Assembly: GCF_000344685.1 (NCBI RefSeq)
Contig: NW_006920411.1
Span: 2,982,662 to 3,046,661, forward strand
From: Gloeophyllum trabeum ATCC 11539
Lineage: Eukaryota; Basidiomycota; Agaricomycetes; Gloeophyllales; Gloeophyllaceae
DNA: 64,000 nt
Reading direction: 5' to 3'
In this document: one piece after another, positions 23,700 to 33,400 of the stretch
Position numbering within the stretch: the stretch's first letter is position 1
Layout: each line of letters opens with the position of its first letter
Notes under the pieces: model-generated
Told to the model about the DNA's origin: nothing
The model's database searches: none
What the model saw: the letters and a program-made list of their open reading frames with translations, nothing else
Program-made: the position numbers and the translations under genes

Positions 23700-24843
23700 C
23701 ACTATGTTCTCTCGCTACAGATAACAGCCTTGGAAGGCACCCCGAGAAGCGCAAGCCGCTCGCTGATAGCTTAGTTCAGGTTTGGATTGATGGTCTGCTA
23801 GCAGACTTGATTTTTGGCGAGATCGCCGAAGCTGTGCGCAAAAATCAAGTTAAGCCTGTATCCGTGGCCGGATACTGGATAGGAAAGAGGAACGAGGCAG
23901 AATACGGTTACCCAGCCTCTCCCGGAGAAAAAGTGCTGTACTACTTTCACGGTAAGGAGTTCATGCGCAACCACAACGAGTAAGTACCTCCCTAATCATA
24001 CTCGCTTTAGGTGGAGGTTATGTCGTGAGTCGTCCTTACAAGAGTAAATATCCTTAGCTTATATATTTTCCACAAGCTGGGTACTGCTGCTCCAGATGAT
24101 CTCTCCTCGATGCCTGCAAGGACTATGCTTCAACACTGGTCAGATATGATCGATCGAGCTTTGGGAGTCGAATATCGTCTCTGCTCGTCTTCCCCATTCA
24201 CACCAGCCAACCCATTTCCCGCGTCCTTCTAGACGCCCTGGCCGGATATTATTGGTTAACTGCCAACTTAGGGTTCAAGCCCGAAAGTATTATTCTGGCA
24301 GGAGAGTCAGCCAGGGGTCATTTTGCATTCATTCTCGAGCTCGCCAGATATCTCGTCTCCTCTGATATCCCGTGCATGTTGCCCCCAGCTAGCGCTAATC
24401 TCCTTGCCCCGACAGTCGATTGGGCTGGTACTCATGACAAGCACCCAAATTCATTGATGTGGAGAAACACTTGAACAGACCTGGTGTACACGGTACTGAA
24501 GTCCGGGTACACTGGGTGGGGCCTGCTCGGCTCAATGCCTGAATGGGAATTGTACTCGAACCCGTGGTTATCGCCTGCTTCCCTCGGTATCAAGGAGAGG
24601 GGCCTCTTCTAGAATTTCCCTCCCATCATTATCATCGCTGGGTCTCTGGAGCAGATGCTCGATCCTGTCCGGACGTTGCGCCAACGTTTAATCAGAGACA
24701 ACGGGGAAGATATCATTAAATACATTGGGTATTCGGAGGCGACCTGGCACGATTTGCTCATGTTTACCTGGCACGAACCAGAGAGAACTCAGGCAGCTGA
24801 AGAAATAAGAGGGTAGATGGAGAAGGTTTTTCGGAAGGATTGA
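23700..24843 (+). pseudogene. Broken alpha/beta hydrolase (HGGG / GxSxG esterase type)
   Basis: The N-terminal part reads KPVSVAGYWIGKRNE and then YYFHG; splicing at the GTAAGG after CACG restores the oxyanion motif HGGGYV of the hormone-sensitive-lipase group. The nucleophile region reads GESARGH, where the family usually has GDSAGGH. The Asp/His region includes AGSLEQMLDP and TWHDLL. The frame from about 24228 is open except for three in-frame stops: TGA near 24468, TAG near 24611 and TAG near 24814. Part of the middle (24060-24225) does not splice into a clean frame. I read this as a decaying gene next to a transposon island. Confidence 0.75.
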
Positions 24844-25016
24844 ATTGGTAGGTACCACCAAGTACTGATACTCGTGGCTGTCAGCCCTGCATGAGCATTG
24901 ACCGGTCGACCGACCAATGGAACATTCATACGGGGATTTTATGACCGTGCGCATTTTGTCTTCATCTCAGTTTGTCTTCCGAGATCCGACCAGACGATAG
25001 TGATATATTTGTGTTA

Positions 25017-25142
25017 CAGCCGCTTGCAGATCGATAGACCATCAATTCAGAAAACCACATATAGTCGGAGTGGGTCGGAGTGGGTGCCAGGGACGTCGGA
25101 AGAAGGTAGAGAAGTCTAGATGGTCTGATTTCTGTCTCTCGG
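25017..25142. mobile_element. Left part of a split MITE (family 1)
   Basis: The sequence begins CAGCCGCTTGCAGATCGAT after a TA and matches the left half of the intact element at 29954-30158. Its right part lies 4.4 kb away at 29565-29643. The two parts together, after removing one 5-bp duplication, total 205 bp, the length of the intact relative. Confidence 0.85.
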
Positions 25143-25399
25143 TACGGTTGACCAGGAGTGTCAGGTCTATTTTGCATTTGCACTTCGCACTTGCGTTTGG
25201 CTGAGGGCACGCCGTGAGTTCGAATCCCGCTGAGAGCAACGGGCAACCGGCCGTGGGAACGTCCCGGATACTGCCGTACCCCTGTTGTCGCTGTGCTCGA
25301 CGTTGCCCGACGCGTTGTCGACGCTGTTGTCGGCGACGTCGACGAAGGTTGCGCTGAAACTCCCAAACAAATACTGAAAAAATTGCAATCCTTCTGAAC
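25143..25399 (+). repeat. Terminal inverted repeat, left copy
   Basis: Partner of 29308-29559. The shared part contains a run of CGACGTTG/CGACG-like units derived from GTCGAC words, then an AT-rich inner end reading CCTTCTGA. Confidence 0.85.
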
Positions 25400-25939
25400 A
25401 GGCATAAATTTGCAACTATTAGGGTGTAAATGTCTAGACATGTTTAGGTGTTGTGTGAAGGCAGTTATACTATAGGCGTGGCGAAATAGATCTATAACTG
25501 AGTTTGAATGATATAGTTCGGACTTCGAATTGTTATACTGTATTCAGTAGGTGTTCTCACGCTTGTGGCACCGCATGCACATGCCATTGTCCAGCCTCCC
25601 TACCTTTTCACAACGCGTGCAAGCTTCCTACTGAAGCGATCCCATCCACAACTGTTTGTAAAATGAAAGAGATATATTTTGTTGGAGAATTTGTCCAAAA
25701 ATGCGCTCTTTTACCGCTTATGGTGCTATTTCACTCCCAAAATTGGGGCTGAAGAGTTATATCTGTACTGTGAGATCCGGGACACATAGCTAGGTAGAAG
25801 TACTATAGGTAGGTAAGTGACAAGTGGTTCATTAATTTTGGGATGCATAAAGTGAGCGGCGCGACAGCGCCGCCGAAAGAAAAATGATTTTGACTTCCAG
25901 GTTGCTTAATTTCTTGCGATTCACATGAGCAGTGGGATA

Positions 25940-26322
25940 CTGTACCGATACGACCTTAGGCAACGTCCCGTGTCCCGAGAGGTCCGTCGCCGTTGCCTAT
26001 TTTGAGATTTGTCCCGTGTCCCGGACACCTCGTTGCTTGGGGCCCCGGAGCCTAAATCCGCGCTAAATGGGGAAAAATGAACAAATTTATTCGCAGGTGC
26101 TTTGGAAACCCTCTTGAAGCTTCTTCTGAGTCTTCTCTCAGCGATTTGAGCCTCAGATCTATCTGAGGAGTGTATCAACATTGCATTATCCTCACCTTAG
26201 TACGCGCAACTGCAGGTTGCGTTGCATGTGTCCCTTGTCCCGACGGAGACGTTGCTTGACCTGCCACATTCCCACGGTGAATTACATAAGCCGTTGCGTT
26301 GCCTAAGGTCGTATCGGTACAG
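25940..26322. mobile_element. Tc1/mariner-type MITE (family 2)
   Basis: A perfect 26-bp inverted repeat beginning CTGTACCGATACGACC marks both ends, and a TA dinucleotide flanks each end (25938-25939 and 26323-26324). The body contains repeated GTCCCGTGTCCCG-like words near both ends and no open frame of note. The TA duplication points to the Tc1/mariner/stowaway class. Confidence 0.85.
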
Positions 26323-27157
26323 TACACATAGAGGTGTCCATTCAAACTTAAAATACCACCAGGTTTTGCCTTAAGCTATCCAGAGAGTTAATACGGCGCG
26401 CAGCGCCGCGAAGCAAAATTCATGTGCTGTGGAAACCGAAGAAACTAGCCTCGAGGGATATTTCAAGCGAGGGAGATCCCTGAATATAGCACTAGTATAT
26501 CCTTTCAATAATATGCCCCTTCTGAAGCTCACGGGGCCCGAACAGAGTGTCTTTCCCTTCTCTTTCTCTCTCTCCTTCGATTTAATTTCTTTAATTTCTT
26601 TAATTGATCTAAAAGTCCACACCTATAGTACATAAGCCTGTGTGAAAGTTTGCCCTCGAAGAGTGTGCTGGATAGTGTGGCCATATTAGATTTGTCTTGT
26701 TGAAGTTCATCGTGGGTCGCGTCACAGATACCACACCACCGCATTTATTCTGCCGCTATTTGTACTCATCTACTGCCCATGCAGCATTTGCAGCTAACAG
26801 AGCACACATGTTGCTGAAGCCCGCAAGGCTGGCCAAGGGTGTGTGGCAGACGCCACAATTTCCTTCCCACACTGGCCGACTACCTAACGCGGTAGCAGGT
26901 CGGGACCGTCAAACATGCGTGTGTTTGCTCCCTTGCAATTCGCCACGACGCGTTGATAGGCACTAACACACGACAACACCAAAGACCAAAAGAAATAAAA
27001 CCTAAAACACCCAGCGGTATGGGTGTAGGCGGTCTAAGGCGATTGAAGGGTAATATTTAAGTTCGAAGGGAGGGGGAGAAGTTAGACGCCGTAGGGTAGC
27101 CCGTAGGAAAACCTAAAACAAACAAATTCTTGAGGCCTGAAACAAACAGTATAGCGA
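26323..27157. other. Interior of the large element, no gene seen
   Basis: A pyrimidine-rich stretch of CTTTCTCT and TTTAATTTC units lies at about 26545-26605. Otherwise no coding or repeat structure was recognised. Confidence 0.5.
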
Positions 27158-27526
27158 TTCTCCGGAGTATTTATCTCCGAAGTTCGACAGTAACCCGGGT
27201 GGGGAGTTCCACTGAACCCGAACAATAGTCTCGTGCCTACAGACGCTTGGTGAATTTTATACTTTAAATCCGGAGCTTACTTGGATCGATATGCGATGGC
27301 GGAGTTATCTAGTTTCGACGAGTCCGGCCTATTGGCAAAGCTAGGATTGATTGTAGATGCTAAGTCCGACGCGAAGGGACTCCGAGGGTCGCTGAGACGA
27401 TAATTCTGGTACGCTGAGGGGGTGAAGTACAAAACTTGGATTTTCCACTACGCTCTATACATTTTTATGCTATTGGAATGGTTTTGCGTCCGCCCGGAGT
27501 TAAATAACAATATGCTCCGCATCCCA
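27158..27526 (+). repeat. Copy of a block that also follows the gap
   Basis: These 369 bases recur at 28174-28543 with a single-base length difference in an A run. The copy ends exactly at the first unknown base. Confidence 0.9.
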
Positions 27527-28173
27527 NNNNNNNNNNNNNNNNNNNNNNNNNNNNNNNNNNNNNNNNNNNNNNNNNNNNNNNNNNNNNNNNNNNNNNNNNN
27601 NNNNNNNNNNNNNNNNNNNNNNNNNNNNNNNNNNNNNNNNNNNNNNNNNNNNNNNNNNNNNNNNNNNNNNNNNNNNNNNNNNNNNNNNNNNNNNNNNNNN
27701 NNNNNNNNNNNNNNNNNNNNNNNNNNNNNNNNNNNNNNNNNNNNNNNNNNNNNNNNNNNNNNNNNNNNNNNNNNNNNNNNNNNNNNNNNNNNNNNNNNNN
27801 NNNNNNNNNNNNNNNNNNNNNNNNNNNNNNNNNNNNNNNNNNNNNNNNNNNNNNNNNNNNNNNNNNNNNNNNNNNNNNNNNNNNNNNNNNNNNNNNNNNN
27901 NNNNNNNNNNNNNNNNNNNNNNNNNNNNNNNNNNNNNNNNNNNNNNNNNNNNNNNNNNNNNNNNNNNNNNNNNNNNNNNNNNNNNNNNNNNNNNNNNNNN
28001 NNNNNNNNNNNNNNNNNNNNNNNNNNNNNNNNNNNNNNNNNNNNNNNNNNNNNNNNNNNNNNNNNNNNNNNNNNNNNNNNNNNNNNNNNNNNNNNNNNNN
28101 NNNNNNNNNNNNNNNNNNNNNNNNNNNNNNNNNNNNNNNNNNNNNNNNNNNNNNNNNNNNNNNNNNNNNNNNN
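27527..28173. other. Assembly gap (647 unknown bases)
   Basis: The run of N is bordered on its left by the end, and on its right by the start, of one repeated block. Any apparent long open frame across it is an artefact of translating N. Confidence 0.99.
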
Positions 28174-28543
28174 TTCTCCGGAGTATTTATCTCCGAAGTT
28201 CGACAGTAACCCGGGTGGGGAGTTCCACTGAACCCGAACAATAGTCTCGTGCCTACAGACGCTTGGTGAATTTTATACTTTAAATCCGGAGCTTACTTGG
28301 ATCGATATGCGATGGCGGAGTTATCTAGTTTCGACGAGTCCGGCCTATTGGCAAAGCTAGGATTGATTGTAGATGCTAAGTCCGACGCGAAGGGACTCCG
28401 AGGGTCGCTGAGACGATAATTCTGGTACGCTGAGGGGGTGAAGTACAAAACTTGGATTTTCCACTACGCTCTATACATTTTTATGCTATTGGAATGGTTT
28501 TGCGTCCGCCCGGAGTTAAATAACAAATATGCTCCGCATCCCA
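28174..28543 (+). repeat. Second copy of the gap-flanking block
   Basis: Nearly identical to 27158-27526; it starts at the first base after the gap. After the repeat the sequence continues into new DNA at about 28544. Confidence 0.9.
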
Positions 28544-29307
28544 CACAATTACTCAGCCTTTGCCCACCGCTATACCATGTCCCATACGATCCTGCCGTGT
28601 TTCCACATGCCCGTCCTAGGTCCTAGAGGTAGCCTCGACGCGTCAATGCTCGCTTGAAGTGCCTCATCACACGGTACTGCAGGCTGATCACGTGCGGATT
28701 AGCTCCGGCCGCTTGCTGACTGATACGTTCCGTCCGGCCGTCGATTTACGTCCGCTGACTCGGTCGCTTTGACGGAAACGAAGGGGAGTGATGACTGGGG
28801 AGTGGTAATACCAATGACTCACTGCGACGCGGGCCTCCGCCGTTCCCAGAGATAATTAGTCACAAAGATATTCTTCCGGGTGACTTCGGAGCGTCTGGCA
28901 GCGGAGCTAAATCATTTCGGTGATCTGCGCCTGCCTTGAGGACGTTAGAAGGTCCGGAATTAAATCCAGAACCCTTCGTCGGTTACTTGTCGCGTAAGAG
29001 GTTCGACAGGTGGTGTCGAATAAACTTTGGAGGGGATGTAGGGTGTGTCAAATTCGCAATTTCGGTGGTCAGAAGATCGCTGGGGCTTATCAGCGTTACT
29101 AGCAGTATAGGGGGAATGCGCAACGGCGTCGGATGTGGATTAGTTTCATTGACATTGGCGCGCACGTCAATGCTCCCTATCTCAATTGTAGAGTTTGTCT
29201 TAATATTGAATGCACCTCTTGACTTGCAACGTTGATTGTGCAACGACTTCTCGCATAGCTCCCTCAAATGAACAGAATAATTGATATTAAATGGGTTGGT
29301 ACAATAA
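28544..29307. other. Interior of the large element, no gene seen
   Basis: No convincing open frame, transposase motif or RNA gene was found before the right terminal repeat. Confidence 0.5.
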
Positions 29308-29559
29308 GCTCAGAAGGAACCGATTTTTTCCGTGTATTTTTAGGAATATTCATCGCTTAACATTCGTCGACATCGCCGACAACAGCGTCGACAACGCGTC
29401 GGGCAACGTCGAGCACAGCGACAACAGGGGTACGGCAGTATCCGGGACGTTCCCACGGCCCGTTGCCCGTTGCTGGATTCGAACTCACGGCGTGCCCTCA
29501 GCCAAACGCAAGTGCGAAGTGCAAATGCAAAATAGACCTGACACTCCTGGTCAACCGTA
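29308..29559 (-). repeat. Terminal inverted repeat, right copy
   Basis: Reverse complement of 25143-25399. It differs by small indels around the B-box-like word and by a more diverged inner end. Confidence 0.85.
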
Positions 29560-29564
29560 CTCGG

Positions 29565-29643
29565 GGACTTGAAATTGCTTGTCAGACGTGGTCCGACTGT
29601 AAATGATTCTCAAAAAGTGGGCCCATCGATCTGCAAATGGCTG
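29565..29643. mobile_element. Right part of the split MITE (family 1)
   Basis: It ends GGGCCCATCGATCTGCAAATGGCTG followed by TA, pairing as inverted repeat with the left end at 25017. It also matches the right half of the intact copy at 29954-30158 in direct orientation. Confidence 0.85.
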
Positions 29644-29953
29644 TATCGAATTTACATCAGGATCACTCGGTGCTCTGTGTGACCCATGCTCATTACAACT
29701 GTTCAAGATGCATATATATGCCTGAAGGCTCATTCAATGGTTGGTGCCATAAATTGTATGGGGAAGCTAATAAGGAGCGATATCCATATTGGCATATGAT
29801 ATGTTGTGGCTCGAGATACGCTATACAGGCGGTTTAATCTGTGAGCTATATCAGGAAAGGCGGTAGATGGTAAGGAGATCAGTGTCAAGACAACTTTGAT
29901 ATTCCGTATACTCGTGACAGACTTGAGCATGCCCGACGGTGACCGCGAGATTA
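29644..29953. other. Spacer between two MITE copies, nothing recognised
   Basis: About 310 bp without a supported gene or repeat. Confidence 0.4.
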
Positions 29954-30158
29954 CAGCCGTTTGCAGATCGATAGGCCGTCACGTCAGAAAGTCACATATG
30001 GTCGGAGTGTGTCGGACATGGTGCCACGGATGTCCCAGAAATTAAACGAAGTCCAAGTGGTCTGATATTGGGGTCTTGGGGACTTGAATTTCCTTCTCCG
30101 ACATGGTCCGACTGTAAATGATTTTCGAGAAATGGGCCCATCGAACTGCAAACGGCTG
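29954..30158. mobile_element. Intact MITE (family 1), 205 bp
   Basis: The element is flanked by TA on both sides and has inverted ends CAGCCGTTTGCAGATCGAT and its complement. It serves as the unbroken reference for the split copy at 25017/29643. The TA duplication again suggests the Tc1/mariner class. Confidence 0.85.
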
Positions 30159-30484
30159 TAGTGACTTGTTCGCTGATGAGCAGAATTCCGAGTCAGCTTT
30201 TTGTTCCTAAAAGGAGTTGAGGAAGGGCAACGAGTCAACTGAGGTCAATCGATCCTTCTCGCCTGGTCCGTCCAGCCCGAGAATTTGATCGTGGTAAGGA
30301 AATGCGACCCGGCCCTGGCGGGATTGCCCTATTTGGAAATTTCCGCCTGTCGCGCCCCTTCACACCTCGCGCTGGTCTCGCTCATGACTCCTAAGAGCGC
30401 CGAGTCCCGAGGCAATATACCGGATTTTATGCGACCAGCGTATAAATTGGTCTTCTACGGTGAATTTCTTTCGGTACGATTGCC
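30159..30484. other. Upstream region of the nucleotidyltransferase-like/ankyrin gene
   Basis: This region should hold the promoter and 5' untranslated region. No core motif stands out. Confidence 0.4.
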
Positions 30485-33400
30485 ATGCCTCAGACCGCAG
30501 AGGCAGAGGCATTCTTGAAGCGCATTGCTGATTTACCTGCTGGCCCCGGAACGTCCCTCGACGATGCTTTAAAGCCATCCATAGAAGACGAAGCCGAGTT
30601 GCGTCGTCTTTTCGCCACTGATAAGGGGCACCCGCGGCTCGAGGATCCATTCGTCGGTCTTGTCGACGTTTTCGCAGCGCCGGCCGACATCAGGACCACA
30701 AGAGCTCGAGTCATCGCTAACGGTGATGATCTCAAAGCTCACCATGTTATGCCGCTGCCAGAATTTGCCAGACGCAAGGAAGGCGAGCCCGCTATGGTGA
30801 CTACACTTGATGAGTTCAAGAAGAACTGGGCGATTTTCAGCGAGAACTCGCTGTCGCAGCTCACAGATTGGAGCAACGTAGTCGCCGCAGGAGGTTCTGT
30901 TCAAGCCTGTCTCGCCCCTCTGCCAGACGCAGCCAAGGCGTCCAAGAGAGCCATGAGGAAGTGGTATCACTCCCAAGCGTACCCAACTTCTGATGTCGAC
31001 CTCTTTCTGTGGGGCCTTACGTCTGAGCAGGTAGTTGTATTACTTTACCCGACGTGAGCTATGCGCTGAGTATTGGTTGAATTCGGAGGCTGAGCTCAAG
31101 ATCAAGTCGATCTACGAGGCAGTCCGTGATTCCGTGCCCTGGGATGTAACGTGTGTTCGAACGAAGCACGCCGTTTCCATCTACTGTAAGCCTGAACTAT
31201 ATTCCAAGGCAGTCCTTAACGAACGCATTGGTAGCACAATACCCGTATCGCTCGGTGCAAGTGGTCTTGCGTTTGTATAGGTCACCCGCGGAAATCTTGG
31301 CAGGCTTCGATGTCGATGCGCCATGCTGCGCTTACGATGGCAAGTGCTAATCAGGATTCGTGCTTTCACCTTGTCCTCATCGTCCCATAGGCGAGCGAGT
31401 ATTGGCGAATCCGCGCGCCATCGTCGCCATGATGCGACAGTGTAATACTATCGACGCCTCGAGACGGTCACCGTCGTACGAAGTTCGTCTCGCAAAGTAC
31501 TTCTCCAGAGGTTTCGAGGTCTACGTGCCCGAGCTACGCCGCGATGAAATTGATCCGACGGTAGATTTGATATCCCTTAAGGGGTTCGGTATCTGAACTT
31601 TTGTCTTCCACAGATCTACGAGAGGTCTATTGTCTATATCGAGGGACTCGCTAGGCTCCTGGTTCTCGAAAGGCTAGCAGATCCTGAGACCCGCGAGGTC
31701 TTCTTGTCGTCTCGCCGTATCCTGCGCGGACGCCAGATGACTTCGCGTCGAATGAAAAAGAAGCCGCGAAAGTACAAAGGCGACTTGAAGAACACTGGCG
31801 GTCTTGGTGTTCTTGAGATGAGCGACTACGACGTCGCCTCCTTGCATATTCCTTACGGTCCGGGGTGGGACGCTAGGAGGATTGAGAAACTCGTGTATCA
31901 GACGGTACGCCGGACTATGACTGGGCTTATTCCGGAACTCTGACCCCAAATGGTGGCTTAGGACCTTGGCATGAACTGTGCGTACCAAAATGCGCTGTTG
32001 CCATCTAAGGCCAATCTTAAGCTAAATCCTGTGTGCAGCTACCTTCAATCCGAAGAATAAGGGTAGGCGTCTCCACCGGCATCCTGCATTCTTCGGGACG
32101 ATAGAGGAGTGCATTGAGGATTGCTGCGAAGTTAGACAGTCCACTAATTCATAGCCGTGATACTGACGCGCACCACAGCATTGTCCTGAACCCACAAGTG
32201 ACGAGGAGAAGAAGTTACAAGCGGACGAGGACAAACTGTACATCCGTGGTCGGATCGAGTGAGAATTTATCGTTCCCGCTATTCCAGCTAATCTCAATCT
32301 TCATCACAGATTTATACAGGAAAACCCAGGCCGACAAAGTATTTCTGGTAGCTTCAACCCTATTGACGTCGGCGAGTGGAGTGCACAAGCCTATATCGGG
32401 CCCTCAGAACAGTTCTTTATGGCCATTGGCGCGCACGACGCGGCCAAGGTCCGTGCCATGATCCAGGAAGGCGTCGATGTCAATAGACGAGACCATGTCG
32501 GGAGAACCCCGCTGCAGCTCGCCATCTTCAGCAGAGCATCTGAGGTCGCCACGAATTTAATTGATGCTGGGGCAAGGATTACAGCCCGCCTGGCGGATGG
32601 CCGGACGGCTTTGCATCTCGTCGCTCAGACCAACCAGCTACATATCCTGCAAAAGTTACTAGAGAAGAGCGCTCTCAACACCGAGATAGCCGAACAAGAG
32701 AAACAAGACGATGAGAAGCAGGCAGAAGACTCACAGGAGGATGCGGAGGATACGGACGAAAGTTCCGATGAATCGGAAGAGGACAGCAGCGAAGATGACT
32801 GGGACTCGGAATCGTCCAGTGGCGAAGCAAAAACCGGAGCTTCTCCAGCAGGCGATGGTGAAATACCCGAAGACCATGAAAAGACCCCGGATATATTAGA
32901 TATCAACGTCGCGGACTGGGACTACACATGGCCGGCGCTGTTCTACGCGGTTCTGTCAGGCTCGCTGCCCGTTCTAGATGCACTACTGACAGCAGGCGCA
33001 GAAGCAAAGGCGTTCACCGGAGGATACGACGCGCTTACCATCACTTCGTATCACGACGATAATGATACAGCAATGAAATTGGCCGAACGACTATTCACGG
33101 CAGGAGCTACCTCGTCAATGGCTGATTCCACATTTCTTCCTTTCGTTCCTTCCTTCCACCGCGTGTTGAATGCCGATAGACCCCTTCTCGTTTGGGCATT
33201 CCTACGTGGGGACCCGAATGCTAAATCTGTGCTGAATTTTCCGTCCCCAAGTAGCCTAGGCTATCCTGTAGTATCTGCCATAGGAGCTCGAAGTTACAGT
33301 ACCTTGGCCGTACTACTAGCTTACGGCGCGAAGCTTGAATTGTCCGAGGAGGACGTGCTTAAAGCTTGGGCATCCCTGTGAGTCCATTCATCAGTCTATC

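Larger units (their letters stand above)
25143..29559. mobile_element. 4.4 kb element with about 250-bp terminal inverted repeats
   Basis: The ends 25143-25399 and 29308-29559 are inverted copies. The outer 205-210 bp are nearly identical and the inner part is more diverged. Both ends start TACGGTTGACCAGGAGTG. The element is flanked by CTCGG on both sides (25138-25142 and 29560-29564), a 5-bp target-site duplication, and it splits a 205-bp MITE. I see no transposase inside; 647 bases are unknown, so coding capacity may be hidden or absent. The superfamily is not assigned. Each end contains a tRNA B-box-like GAGTTCGAATCC, perhaps by chance. Confidence 0.85.

Noticed and set aside
25190..25260. 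tRNA gene or SINE head in the inverted ends
   Set aside because: Only a B-box-like word is present; there is no A box at proper spacing and no acceptor stem. The inverted arrangement and target duplication fit transposon ends better.
27422..28241. Open frames of 258-269 codons on both strands
   Set aside because: They consist almost entirely of unknown bases in the assembly gap.
29291..29572. A 93-codon plus-strand frame over the right terminal repeat
   Set aside because: It reads through the terminal inverted repeat and part of a MITE; no protein family.
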